From assembly GCA_016719055.1 (NCBI GenBank), contig JADKAW010000017.1, positions 1 to 64,000 on the forward strand: 64,000 bases of DNA. Reading direction: 5' to 3'. Below the pieces are notes generated by a model. It made no database searches. It was not told the origin of the DNA and saw only the letters and a program-made list of their open reading frames with translations. Of this stretch, positions 17,737 through 26,360 are shown piece after piece (the first letter of the stretch is position 1; each line of letters starts with the position of its first letter). Made by a program: the position numbers and the translations under genes. The DNA comes from Candidatus Rhodoferax mariagerensis (GTDB lineage: Bacteria; Pseudomonadota; Gammaproteobacteria; Burkholderiales; Burkholderiaceae_C).

Positions 17737-19626
17737 TTACCGGTCGGACCCATTCCTGATGACCAGGCCTTTGCCATCCGTTTTGGCACGGTGCTTGGCC
17801 AATGCCGCCACCGAGGCGACCTGTTCAGCATTGGCAAATTGATGCGCAGCCACTCTGACGGCACCGATCGACAACGTTGTTAAGGGAAAAAACCTCGACA
17901 CGCCAAACCGGTCTTCGGCCTGAATGCCGCCGGCCGCACGGGCTGGCTCATCAAACAAGGCCACCGCCTGTTGTGCAAATTCATCAATGATTTGCAGGCA
18001 TTGTGTTTGCCAGTCGTCACTTTGGTACAGCAAAATGAAGTCGTCACCGCCAACGTGTCCGACAAAATCACGCCGAGAGTCGCAGTGCGCCTGTACCAAC
18101 CTGGCCAGCAGGCGGATCATTTCGTCGCCGCGCCAATAACCATATTGGTCGTTGAACGGCTTGAAGTTGTTCAGGTCGGCATAACAGGCAACAAACCCAA
18201 TTCCACTGGCCAGCAGGCGCTCAATGTGTTGGGTAATAGGAATGTTGCCGGGCAAAAATGTCAGCGGGTTGGCATGGCGCGCAGCTTCTATACGCGTTTC
18301 GGTGACCGAGCGCACCAGTTGCTCGCCGGTGCCCAGACCCAGGTAACGGCCGTTTTCAGTGACGATAAAACCATCGGCCAGGTAACGTTGGTCGTCAGAG
18401 GTCAGAATACCGACCAGCTCATCAATGTTGTGGCTGCGCTCGATCAAACGCGGCTCCAGGTTGGCGTGGGCCATGCACGATTTGTGACCCCATATCTCGC
18501 GGTAGTACAGCTTGCTGTACTCGTTCATGAAGGCACTGCGATTGATGATGGCGACCGGTCGGGCCTGATCCAGCACCGCAATGGCATGAAGCTTGGGATG
18601 CGTAAAAAGAAGCCGCGCCAATTGGTCATTGGTGGTGTCCAAACTGACCGTTGGCGCCGATAAAACGGCAAGACGGCTCAGCGTTCCGGCACATGGCGCA
18701 CGCTGCGGCTCAGGAAAGACGGCCACCGTTTGGTCGCGGACGACCACCATCGCTGGCGCATCAATCTGCTCATGCGGCAGCCGCGCCGGTCGGCCTAAAA
18801 AGAACCCCTGGCCATACTTGATGCCCAGGCCACGCAAAACGCGTAAATCGTCCTCGGTTTCAATGCCCTCGGCAATCAATGCCGTGTCAAAGACCACGGC
18901 AATTTGCTGCAACGCCTGAATGGTTTTGAGCTTGTCAGCATGCTGGCTGATCGACTTGGTGAAGTATTTGTCTATCTTGACAAATTCGGGCTTGATCTGC
19001 GACCACAAGCGCAGGCTTGAACGCCCATCGCCAAAGTCGTCCAACGCCAGCGCCACCCCGGCGGCGCGAACCTGTTGCACCATCGCGGCCAGGTAATCCA
19101 TGTCCAACACCCGCTCATACTCGGTAATTTCCAGCACCAGCATGCGCGGCGACACGCCCATGGCACCCAACAGGGCCAGCAAACTGTCGCAGCCACATTG
19201 CCGGATCAGCTTGAGCAGGGCATCGGCGCTGATGTTGACAAACAAGCGACCAGGCTGGTTCAGGCTGCCCCACAAATCAAGTGCCACCGATACGCAGTGG
19301 TTTTCAAATTCGCTATTGAGATTTTCGTGCGCGGCCGCCAGCAACAATGTATCGGGCGTATGAAAAGAGGTATTCACCGGGCCCCTGATCAAGGCTTCGT
19401 GTGAAAAAATTGCACCATCCCCCAACGCCACGATGGGCTGGAATACCGGATAGAGATTTTGCCGCCGTAGCAATGCAGCTAGCGGACCACGCCCTTTTTT
19501 GACAGCTTCAGAAGCCAGGGCAGATGCCACCGACTTGACATCTTTGCCAAGCCGATGACCCTGATCGTCTGACAGCAATTTGATGGTAGTGGCCGGGGTA
19601 GACGGGGACTGCACACATTTGTTCAT
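17737..19626 (-). CDS. EAL-CBS-GGDEF c-di-GMP signalling protein
   Basis: 629 aa. The EAL domain comes first (about 55-295) with EALIRGP, VNIS, LEITEYE, DDFGDGRSSL, VKIDKYF, AEGIET and GQGFFLG, so the usual catalytic residues are present. A CBS-like middle (about 310-445) leads into a C-terminal GGDEF domain whose signature is GGDDF and whose entry is NPLTFLPGNIPI. This EAL-then-GGDEF order is reversed from the common one but known in beta/gammaproteobacteria. It may both cleave and make c-di-GMP. It shares the CBS-GGDEF half with the gene at 26361. No signal peptide or membrane helix is seen. Confidence 0.9.
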   Translation of the reverse strand: MNKCVQSPSTPATTIKLLSDDQGHRLGKDVKSVASALASEAVKKGRGPLAALLRRQNLYPVFQPIVALGDGAIFSHEALIRGPVNTSFHTPDTLLLAAAHENLNSEFENHCVSVALDLWGSLNQPGRLFVNISADALLKLIRQCGCDSLLALLGAMGVSPRMLVLEITEYERVLDMDYLAAMVQQVRAAGVALALDDFGDGRSSLRLWSQIKPEFVKIDKYFTKSISQHADKLKTIQALQQIAVVFDTALIAEGIETEDDLRVLRGLGIKYGQGFFLGRPARLPHEQIDAPAMVVVRDQTVAVFPEPQRAPCAGTLSRLAVLSAPTVSLDTTNDQLARLLFTHPKLHAIAVLDQARPVAIINRSAFMNEYSKLYYREIWGHKSCMAHANLEPRLIERSHNIDELVGILTSDDQRYLADGFIVTENGRYLGLGTGEQLVRSVTETRIEAARHANPLTFLPGNIPITQHIERLLASGIGFVACYADLNNFKPFNDQYGYWRGDEMIRLLARLVQAHCDSRRDFVGHVGGDDFILLYQSDDWQTQCLQIIDEFAQQAVALFDEPARAAGGIQAEDRFGVSRFFPLTTLSIGAVRVAAHQFANAEQVASVAALAKHRAKTDGKGLVIRNGSDR

Positions 19627-19725
19627 TGAATGCCCGACTCAAAGAATTCGGAACTGAAGTTTAGAAATGTTCAATGAAGGTTGTGTGACACCGGGCGGAT
19701 GTTGGATTTTTGGCTTTGGCAGGAC

Positions 19726-19762
19726 TTGACTATGTTTCATTAAACGATATAAACTGTATATC
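19726..19762 (+). promoter_or_regulatory. Promoter with overlapping palindrome for the 19787 gene
   Basis: TTGACT at 19726-19731 and TATAAA at 19748-19753 are separated by 16 bases, a good sigma-70 promoter. GATATA (19746-19751) and TATATC (19757-19762) form an inverted repeat over the -10 region. That would suit autoregulation by the ribbon-helix-helix-like product. Confidence 0.6.
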
Positions 19763-19786
19763 CTGTTTTTTCAAGGAAATCTCATC

Positions 19787-20284
19787 ATGTCCTCCACCCA
19801 AACCAGCGCACCCGCCATGGCTGACGCATCGATTTTGTCTAACGCCGTGCAGACCCCAGCGACAGCCACGAAAGCCTTGACACCCAAGCCCGCCAGAACT
19901 CCCGCAAAAAAAGTGGCAGCACCCAAAGCAGCAAGCACACCAACGGCCAAAGCAAGTGCACCCGCTGCCTCCAGGACAGCTACCCAGCCTGCTCCCAAAG
20001 CCCGCACAAAAGCAAGCAAAGTGCCCGCTACCAAGCCCAAAGCTGAAAAATTGCTCAAGGACAAAAAGCCAAAACTGGTGCGAGACAGCTTCACCATTCC
20101 CAAACTTGAATACCTGATCCTTGACCAGCTCAAGCAGCGTAGCGGCACCCTTGGCACCATGGCCAAAAAAAGCGAACTGATCCGCGCTGGCATCAAAGCC
20201 CTGGCAGAAATGCCGGATGCCAGCTTTCTGGCAGCGATCAAGGCAGTCCCGACAATCAAGACCGGTCGACCGTTGAAAGACTGA
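19787..20284 (+). CDS. Lys/Ala/Pro-rich-tailed protein with ribbon-helix-helix-like C-terminus
   Basis: 165 aa. Residues about 20-95 are a disordered Ala/Lys/Pro/Thr tail (KPARTPAKKVAAPKA and similar), like histone H1-type bacterial tails. The C-terminal about 70 residues (LVRDSFTIPKLEYLILDQLK, then KKSELIRAGIKALAEM) have the strand-helix-helix pattern of ribbon-helix-helix DNA-binding proteins and are the conserved part in related Burkholderiales proteins. A DNA- or nucleoid-binding role is likely but inferred. RBS AAGGAAA lies about 13 bases before the ATG. The gene has its own promoter with a palindrome. Confidence 0.75.
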   Translation: MSSTQTSAPAMADASILSNAVQTPATATKALTPKPARTPAKKVAAPKAASTPTAKASAPAASRTATQPAPKARTKASKVPATKPKAEKLLKDKKPKLVRDSFTIPKLEYLILDQLKQRSGTLGTMAKKSELIRAGIKALAEMPDASFLAAIKAVPTIKTGRPLKD

Positions 20285-20299
20285 CATCCCTCTGCCATC
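20281..20299 (+). promoter_or_regulatory. Possible Pho box before the ABC ATPase gene
   Basis: CTGACATCCCTCTGCCATC contains two CTGnCAT half-sites spaced 11 bp. It overlaps the stop codon of the preceding gene and lies 90 bases before the ATG at 20389. The AT-rich spacer of the consensus is not kept. Confidence 0.4.
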
Positions 20300-20388
20300 G
20301 CTGCCACCCATCCATCGATGCGGTGTGCGTTTCCCTGAACGAAGGTGGTTTTAATCAATTTGTCACCTTGGCCCCCTAAGCTGGGCCA

Positions 20389-21042
20389 ATGTCTGCTATT
20401 GAACTTTTTGAAATCGGAAAATCGTGGGGAACCAGTTTGGCGCTGGCGTCTATCAGCCTGCACATCGAGGCGGGCACGTTTTGCGTGCTGCTGGGGCCAT
20501 CAGGCTGCGGCAAATCGACCACCTTGCGCATCATTGCGGGCCTGGAGACGGCCACTTCCGGCCAGGTCTTTATCGACGGTCGTGATGTCACACAGGCGTC
20601 ACCAGCGCAACGCGGCATCGCCATGGTGTTTCAGAACTATGCGCTGTTTCCGCACCTGACGGTCGCCGACAACATCACCTTTGGTCTGTCAGTGCGCAAG
20701 ACGCCGGCCCTCGAAGCCGCCAAACGCCTGAAAGAAACCGCCGCTCTGCTGGGACTCGAGTCCCTGCTGACCCGCCGCCCAAGTCAACTGTCGGGTGGCC
20801 AACAGCAGCGGGTGGCGCTGGCACGCGCGTTGGTGGCACAAGCCAAAGTCTGCCTGATGGATGAACCCTTGTCCAACCTGGATGCCCAACTGCGCCAGGA
20901 CATGCGCCGCGAGCTGCGTGACATCCAGCGCCAGCTGGGCCTGACCCTGGTGTATGTGACCCACGACCAGGCCGAGGCCATGAGCATGGCCGACCAGGTG
21001 GTGCTGCTCAACAAGGGCCATGTGGAGCAGCGCATTCGCTGA
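20389..21042 (+). CDS. ABC transporter ATPase, UgpC/MalK-like but lacking the C-terminal regulatory domain
   Basis: 217 aa. All nucleotide-binding motifs are intact: Walker A GPSGCGKST, Q-loop VFQNYALFPHLTV, signature LSGGQQQRVALARAL, Walker B CLMDEPLSNLDA and switch THDQAEAMSMADQ. MalK/UgpC-type ATPases are normally 330-370 aa with a TOBE/OB domain after the ATPase core. This one stops at NKGHVEQRIR, and no continuation of the missing domain is evident in another frame before 21143. It lies in the operon-like run with the glycerophosphodiesterase and the solute-binding protein and permeases, so it probably energises that importer. The truncation removes the usual regulatory surface. Confidence 0.85.
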   Translation: MSAIELFEIGKSWGTSLALASISLHIEAGTFCVLLGPSGCGKSTTLRIIAGLETATSGQVFIDGRDVTQASPAQRGIAMVFQNYALFPHLTVADNITFGLSVRKTPALEAAKRLKETAALLGLESLLTRRPSQLSGGQQQRVALARALVAQAKVCLMDEPLSNLDAQLRQDMRRELRDIQRQLGLTLVYVTHDQAEAMSMADQVVLLNKGHVEQRIR

Positions 21043-21077
21043 CTGAGCAAGCCTGTGCAGCGATGACATCACCGGTA

Positions 21078-21096
21078 CGTCATGCGTTTGACACAA
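21078..21096 (+). promoter_or_regulatory. Possible Pho box before the glycerophosphodiesterase
   Basis: CGTCATGCGTTTGACACAA has two half-sites (CGTCAT, TTGACA) 11 bp apart, 46 bases before the ATG at 21143. The match to consensus is partial. Confidence 0.4.
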
Positions 21097-21142
21097 GCGC
21101 GCCCCAAACTCTGTAACTTCCTATCAACTGGAGTCATTTCCC

Positions 21143-22408
21143 ATGTCTGTCCGTCTGTTTTCCTTGGGTGCCGTGGCGCTCGCCACCACCCTGACCCTGA
21201 GCGCTTGTGGCGGCAATGCTGACCCGATGCCATTCCAAACCCTGAATGGCCAGGCACCGCTGGTCATTGGTCACCGGGGTGCTGCCGGCACCCTGCCCGA
21301 CCACACGCTGGAAGGCTACCTCAAGGCCATTGACATGGGGGCGGACTTCATTGAACCCGACTTGGTGGCCACCAAAGATGGTGAGCTGATTGCCCGCCAC
21401 GAGCCCAACATCACCGGCACCACCGATGTCGCCAGCCGCCCCGAGTTTGCCAGCCGCAAGACCACCCGCAAGGTCGATGGTGTGGATGAAACCGGCTGGT
21501 TTGCCACCGACTTCACGCTGGCCGAGATCAAGACCCTGCGTGCCATCCAGCCCCTGAGCGACCGCAGCACCGCTTACAACGGCCTGTACCAGATTCCCAC
21601 CTTTCGCGAAGTGCTCAACCTGGCCAAAACCGAAGGCACCAAACGTGGCAGGACGATTGGCGTGTACCCCGAAACCAAACACCCCACTTACCATGAAGAT
21701 GCGAACCTGAAGCTCGAAGACCGCTTGCTGGCCATCCTGGCCGAATACGGCTACACCAAAAAGGACTCTCCGGTCATCATCCAGTCGTTTGAGACAGCCA
21801 ACCTCAAATACCTCAACACCAAGACCGACGTGCGTCTGGCGCAATTGGTCGATGGCGATGACTATGACTTCAAAACCGGCGCAGTGACCTTTGCCGCCCC
21901 TTTTGACCGTCCCTATGACTGGACGCGCGCTGGCAAGACCGAGCTGTTTGGCTCCATGGTGACACCCGCCGGCCTGGCCGACATTGCCAAATACGCCGAC
22001 GGCGTTGGCCCCTGGAAGCCCTACATCATCCCGGTCAAAGGCACTTATGGCACCGACGGCAAGATGGTGGACGTGAACAAGGACGGCGCGATCAATTACA
22101 TGGATGCCAGCTCTGCAGCACCCACCACGCTGATTGCCGACGCGCACAAGCTGGGCCTGACCGTGCATACCTGGACTTTCCGCAACGAACCCAAACGGCT
22201 GACCTTTGATCTCAAGGGTGACCCCAAGGCTGAGTACCTGTTGTTCTACCGTGCCGGCATTGATGGCCTGTTCTCTGACTTTTCCGACACCGCAGTGGCT
22301 GCGCGCAACGACTACTTGAAAGCACTGGGCCGCTACGTGGGGCCAGGTCCAGCCAACCCTTGCGGGAACGGACGGGGGGTGGCGCTGGGACGCCACACGG
22401 CGGCTTGA
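21143..22408 (+). CDS. glpQ: Secreted glycerophosphodiester phosphodiesterase (lipoprotein)
   Basis: 421 aa. Signal peptide with lipobox LSAC (Cys 22). GDPD motifs are clear: VIGHRGAAGTLPDHT (H44, R45), then FIEPDLVATKDGELIARHE, and late blocks GLTVHTWTFRNE and GIDGLFSDFSDTAV. It hydrolyses glycerophosphodiesters from phospholipid headgroups to glycerol-3-phosphate and an alcohol outside the cytoplasm. The following binding protein and permeases could import the product. The length is like periplasmic GlpQ rather than cytosolic UgpQ. A partial Pho box precedes it. Confidence 0.93.
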   Translation: MSVRLFSLGAVALATTLTLSACGGNADPMPFQTLNGQAPLVIGHRGAAGTLPDHTLEGYLKAIDMGADFIEPDLVATKDGELIARHEPNITGTTDVASRPEFASRKTTRKVDGVDETGWFATDFTLAEIKTLRAIQPLSDRSTAYNGLYQIPTFREVLNLAKTEGTKRGRTIGVYPETKHPTYHEDANLKLEDRLLAILAEYGYTKKDSPVIIQSFETANLKYLNTKTDVRLAQLVDGDDYDFKTGAVTFAAPFDRPYDWTRAGKTELFGSMVTPAGLADIAKYADGVGPWKPYIIPVKGTYGTDGKMVDVNKDGAINYMDASSAAPTTLIADAHKLGLTVHTWTFRNEPKRLTFDLKGDPKAEYLLFYRAGIDGLFSDFSDTAVAARNDYLKALGRYVGPGPANPCGNGRGVALGRHTAA

Positions 22409-22459
22409 TCACCCGGTCAGCGCATTCACTAGTTTCAAACCCACCCAAGGAAATTCACC

Positions 22460-23680
22460 ATGAACCGAAAGAACTTTCTCCAGCATACTGCAAAATTTAT
22501 AGCTGTCAGCGCAATCTACATGGGGGCTGCAGGCCAATTACATGCACAAACGCCAGTGGACGTGCAGTTTTTCTACCCGGTGGCCGTGGGCGGCCCGATT
22601 GCCAAGACGATTGACGGCTTTGCTGCGGGTTTCATGAAAGACAACCCCACCGTCAAGGTCACACCCATTTACGCCGGCAGTTACCAGGATAGCATCGTCA
22701 AGGCGCTGACCGCCCACAAATCCGGCACGCCGCCGGTCACCTCGGTGCTGCTGTCGACCGACATGTTCACCCTGATTGACGAAGACGCGGTGGTCCCATT
22801 TGACAACTTTGTCAAAACCGCGCAAGACAAAGCCTGGCTGGCCGGCTTTTACCCGGCTTTCATGCAAAACAGCCAGACCGGCGGCAAAACCTGGGGCATT
22901 CCGTTCCAGCGCTCTACCGTGGTGATGTACTGGAACAAGGACTTGTTCAAACAAGCCGGCCTGGACCCCAACAAGGCCCCCGCCAATTGGGCTGAACTCA
23001 AAGACGCCGCCGCCAAGCTGACGCAAAAAGACGCCAGCGGCAAGGTCAGCACCTGGGGCGTGCAGATTCCATCCAGCGGCTTCCCGTACTGGCTGTTCCA
23101 GACGCTCAGCACCACCAACGGGGCCATTTTGGCCAACGAGGCCGGCACTGCCGTCAAGTTTGACGACCCCAAGGTGGTTGAAGCCCTGCAGTATTGGGTG
23201 GACCTGGGCAAGGCCGGCATTCACCCGCCCGGCGTGGTCGAGTGGGGCACCACACCGAAAGACTTTTTTGAGAAAAAAGCCGCCATCATCTTCACCACCA
23301 CCGGCAACCTGACCAACATCAAAGCCAACGCCAAATTTGACTTTGGCGTCGGCATGATTCCGGGTAACGTGCGCAAAGGCTCACCCACCGGTGGCGGCAA
23401 CTTCTACATTTTCAAAAAATCCAGCCCGGCGCAGCAGCAGGCGGCGTTTGAGTTTGTCAAGTGGATCACCCAGCCCGAGCGCGCCGCGCAGTGGAGCATG
23501 GACACCGGCTATGTGGCGGTTTCCCAAGCCGCCTACGACACCCCTATCCTCAAGCAATACGGCAGCGGCTTCCCGGCAGCACTGGTGGCGCGTGACCAGT
23601 TGCCGGTGGCAGTGGCCGAACTCTCCACCCATGACAACCAGCGGGTGACCAAGGCGCTCAACGACGGCCTGCAGGCGTAA
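22460..23680 (+). CDS. ABC transporter periplasmic binding protein, UgpB-like
   Basis: 406 aa. The signal peptide spans about residues 1-29 and ends GQLHAQ; its hydrophobic part is encoded by a copy of the dispersed repeat (see findings). The mature part has the family 1 solute-binding fold: AKTIDGFAAGFMKDNPTVKV, WGIPFQRSTVVMYWNKDLF and AAFEFVKWITQPERAAQWS. Its position after a glycerophosphodiesterase and before two permeases suggests glycerol-3-phosphate or a glycerophosphodiester as ligand. Sugar-binding relatives look alike, so the ligand is inferred. Confidence 0.85.
   Translation: MNRKNFLQHTAKFIAVSAIYMGAAGQLHAQTPVDVQFFYPVAVGGPIAKTIDGFAAGFMKDNPTVKVTPIYAGSYQDSIVKALTAHKSGTPPVTSVLLSTDMFTLIDEDAVVPFDNFVKTAQDKAWLAGFYPAFMQNSQTGGKTWGIPFQRSTVVMYWNKDLFKQAGLDPNKAPANWAELKDAAAKLTQKDASGKVSTWGVQIPSSGFPYWLFQTLSTTNGAILANEAGTAVKFDDPKVVEALQYWVDLGKAGIHPPGVVEWGTTPKDFFEKKAAIIFTTTGNLTNIKANAKFDFGVGMIPGNVRKGSPTGGGNFYIFKKSSPAQQQAAFEFVKWITQPERAAQWSMDTGYVAVSQAAYDTPILKQYGSGFPAALVARDQLPVAVAELSTHDNQRVTKALNDGLQA
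22490..22540 (-). repeat. Dispersed ~50-bp repeat, copy 3, inside a coding region
   Basis: The reverse complement reads AATTGGCCTGCAGCCC ... GCGCTGACAGCTATAAATTT, matching the family. It lies wholly within the signal-peptide codons of the binding protein (about residues 11-27). Confidence 0.7.
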
Positions 23681-23683
23681 GCC

Positions 23684-24547
23684 ATGCGCACGGGCTCTAT
23701 CTGGCTGATGCTGCTGCCGGCACTGTTGCTGCTGCTGGCCTTTACCCACTGGCCGGTGGCAGCCACGCTGATGGACAGCTTTTACTCGACCCCCAAGGGC
23801 GCGCGTGCCAGTGTCTGGGTGGGGTTGGAAAACTACCAGGTCATGCGGGCCGACCCGGTGTTCTGGAAGGCCTTATCAAACAACCTGTGGTTTGCCGGCA
23901 TCACCATTCCTGCGTCCATCGGTCTGGCGCTGGTAATGGCGCTGTGGGTCAACGAGCGCATCGCCGGGCGCAACTGGCTGCGCATGGCCTACTTCACGCC
24001 CACCGTGCTGCCGATGATTGCGGTGGCCAACATCTGGCTGTTTTTCTACACCCCGCAATACGGCTTGCTGGAGCAAATCAGCGGCGCCTTGGGCTTGCCG
24101 TCGCACAACTGGCTGGGCAGCCCTGCTACGGCTTTGGGAGCTGTCACCGCAGTTGCAGTCTGGAAGGAAGCCGGTTTCTTCATGATTTTTTACCTGGCTG
24201 CGCTGCAAAGCCTGAACCCCAGCCTGCGCGAGGCCGCGGCCATTGAGGGCGCTTCGCGCTGGACGTTTTTCTGGCGGGTGCAGTGGCCGTTGCTGATGCC
24301 CACCACGCTGTTTGTGCTGGTCAATGCGTTCATCAACGGCTTTCGCATGGTGGACCACCTGTTTGTGCTGACCCACGGCGGGCCTGACAATGCCTCGACG
24401 CTGCTGCTTTTTTACCTGTACCAGGTGGGTTTTGGCTTTTGGGACACGGCGTATGCCTCGGCCATCACCGTGGTGCTGGTGGCCATTTTGGCGGGCGTGG
24501 CACTGCTGCAGTTTTTTGTGCTGGACCGCAAGGTGCATTACCAATGA
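23684..24547 (+). CDS. ABC transporter permease, UgpA-like
   Basis: 287 aa with six membrane segments. The EAA loop for ATPase contact reads LNPSLREAAAIEGASRWTFF; the N-terminal LMLLPALLLLLAFTHWPVAA and the C-terminal GFGFWDTAYASAITVVLV are typical of the first permease of sugar/G3P importers. It starts three bases after the binding-protein stop. Confidence 0.92.
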   Translation: MRTGSIWLMLLPALLLLLAFTHWPVAATLMDSFYSTPKGARASVWVGLENYQVMRADPVFWKALSNNLWFAGITIPASIGLALVMALWVNERIAGRNWLRMAYFTPTVLPMIAVANIWLFFYTPQYGLLEQISGALGLPSHNWLGSPATALGAVTAVAVWKEAGFFMIFYLAALQSLNPSLREAAAIEGASRWTFFWRVQWPLLMPTTLFVLVNAFINGFRMVDHLFVLTHGGPDNASTLLLFYLYQVGFGFWDTAYASAITVVLVAILAGVALLQFFVLDRKVHYQ

Positions 24548-24557
24548 GGCATTTGGC

Positions 24558-25394
24558 ATGAGCCACAGCGCCACACAGCGTCTGGCGTTCAACGAGCCGG
24601 GCTGGCTGGATACGCTGGCAGCCTGGTTGCTGGCGCTGCTGTGGGTGCTACCGCTGCTGTACGCGGTGTGGACGGCATTCCACCCTGCCGAATATGCCAC
24701 CCGCTTTGAACTGACAGCGCCACTGACGCTGGCCAACTTTGGCCGTGCCTGGGAGGCCGCACCCTTTGCCCGCTACTTTCTCAACACCAGCCTGCTGGTG
24801 GGCATGATCCTGAGTGTGCAACTGGTGCTGGCCACCTTAGCCGGGTTTGCTTTTGCCCGCTACCGGTTTCGGGGCCGTCAGCTGGCCTTTGCCCTGGTAC
24901 TGGTGCAGTTGATGGTGATGCCCGACATATTGGTGGTCGAAAACTACAAAACCATGGCGCAACTGGGACTGATTGACTCGCTGCTGGCCATCGGACTGCC
25001 CTACTTCGCCTCGGCCTTCGCTATTTTTTTGTTGCGCCAGACCTTCATGGGCATTCCGCAGGAGCTTGACGATGCGGCGCGGGTGGAAGGGGCCAGCGCC
25101 CTGCAAATCCTGTGGCGGGTGTATGTGCCGCTGGCCAAACCGGTGTATGTGGCGTTTGCGCTGGTGTCGGTCAGCTTTCACTGGAACAACTTTCTGTGGC
25201 CGCTGATCGTGACCAACAGCGTCAACGCGCGCCCGCTCACCGTGGGGCTGCAGATATTTTCGTCGGTCGATCAGGGCATAGACTGGTCCATCATCACGGC
25301 AGCGACGCTGTTGAGTTCAGCGCCACTGCTGATTGCCTTTTTGCTTTTTCAACGTCAATTTGTCCAAAGCTTTATGCGAGCTGGCATCAAATGA
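24558..25394 (+). CDS. ABC transporter permease, UgpE-like
   Basis: 278 aa from the ATG at 24558; longer in-frame extensions overlap the upstream permease and are not needed. Six membrane segments; the EAA loop is IPQELDDAARVEGASALQIL, and the end QRQFVQSFMRAGIK is the common C-terminus of MalG/UgpE permeases. It pairs with the preceding permease. Its stop overlaps the next gene by four bases. Confidence 0.92.
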   Translation: MSHSATQRLAFNEPGWLDTLAAWLLALLWVLPLLYAVWTAFHPAEYATRFELTAPLTLANFGRAWEAAPFARYFLNTSLLVGMILSVQLVLATLAGFAFARYRFRGRQLAFALVLVQLMVMPDILVVENYKTMAQLGLIDSLLAIGLPYFASAFAIFLLRQTFMGIPQELDDAARVEGASALQILWRVYVPLAKPVYVAFALVSVSFHWNNFLWPLIVTNSVNARPLTVGLQIFSSVDQGIDWSIITAATLLSSAPLLIAFLLFQRQFVQSFMRAGIK

Positions 25395-26278
25395 AACTGA
25401 TCACCTGGAACACCCAATGGTGCTGCGGCCTCGACGGCATCGTCAGCCCCGAGCGCATCGTGGCCGAGGCGCGCGCCATGGCCGATTTTGATGTGTTGTG
25501 CCTGCAAGAGATCGCCAGCGGCTTTGCCGCCATGCCCGGCCAGCCCGGCAATCAGCCGGCGCGCTTGCAGGCATTGCTGCCCGAGTTCCAGGTGTTTTTT
25601 GGTGCGGCGGTTGATGAGTTTGATGCCCGGGGCCAGCGCCAGCGCTTTGGCAACCTGATCGCCACCCGGCTGCCGGTAGCCAGCGTACAGCACCACCCCT
25701 TGCCCTGGCCAGCCGATCTGGGTGTGCGCAGCATGCCGCGCATGTGCAGTGTGGTCACCGTGCTGGACCCGTCGCTTGGCGCGGTGCGGGTGATGACCAC
25801 ACACCTTGAGTTTTACTCCGAGCGCCAGCGCATGGCACAAGCGCTGGCCTTGCGCGATTTGCACCAGCAGGCTTGCGCGCAGGCCGATGCACCGCCGTTG
25901 GGGGACGACAGTGGCTCGCCATTTCAGAGTAAGCGGCACACCCGGCATGCGGTGTTGTGTGGCGACTTCAATCTGCAACCAAGCGCCGTTGAATACACCA
26001 CTATTCAAGAGCCATTTAGGGCTCTAGCCCAATACGGTAATACGCTGACAGCTATCAATAGCAAAGCAAATCACTGGCGTGATGGCTGGCCGCTGGTGCA
26101 TGGCCAGACACCCCATGCGCCCACCTTTCGCTTGTTTGACAACAGCTACGGCCCCGAACCCATCACCTGCGACTACGTGTTTGTGAGCGAATCGTTGGCG
26201 GATCGGGTCAAGGCGCTGACCGTCAACCTGACCACCCAGGCCTCTGACCACCAGCCGCTGTTGCTTGAGATGGGATGA
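25391..26278 (+). CDS. Endonuclease/exonuclease/phosphatase-fold hydrolase
   Basis: 295 aa, starting in the ATGA overlap with the permease. The fold's catalytic residues are visible: N in WNTQWCC, E in CLQEIAS, H in TTHLEFYSERQ, GDFNLQPS and the final SDHQPLLLE. Members cleave phosphodiesters or phosphomonoesters, including inositol and sphingolipid substrates. In this operon a role in glycerophosphodiester or sugar-phosphate breakdown is plausible. No signal peptide is seen, so it is probably cytosolic. A copy of the dispersed repeat is read through in frame at 26012-26066 between the GDFN and SDH motifs. Confidence 0.85.
   Translation: MKLITWNTQWCCGLDGIVSPERIVAEARAMADFDVLCLQEIASGFAAMPGQPGNQPARLQALLPEFQVFFGAAVDEFDARGQRQRFGNLIATRLPVASVQHHPLPWPADLGVRSMPRMCSVVTVLDPSLGAVRVMTTHLEFYSERQRMAQALALRDLHQQACAQADAPPLGDDSGSPFQSKRHTRHAVLCGDFNLQPSAVEYTTIQEPFRALAQYGNTLTAINSKANHWRDGWPLVHGQTPHAPTFRLFDNSYGPEPITCDYVFVSESLADRVKALTVNLTTQASDHQPLLLEMG
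26012..26066 (+). repeat. Dispersed ~50-bp repeat, copy 4, inside a coding region
   Basis: CATTTAGGGCTCTAGCCC ... AATACGCTGACAGCTAT ... matches the family and especially the copy at 38181. It encodes about 18 residues (around ALAQYGNTLTAINSK) of the hydrolase, between conserved motifs. Confidence 0.65.
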
Positions 26279-26360
26279 TGGGCTGACTGCCAGCGGTGTG
26301 GCCAATGATTTAAATGAAGGTCGACATGAGTGGTTTTCGCGCCTCAGATAAAGTTCAGTG

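Noticed and set aside
21134..22396. 420-codon minus-strand frame opposite the glycerophosphodiesterase
   Set aside because: The plus-strand GDPD has a lipobox, HRGA motif and full length. The antisense frame lacks any family signal.
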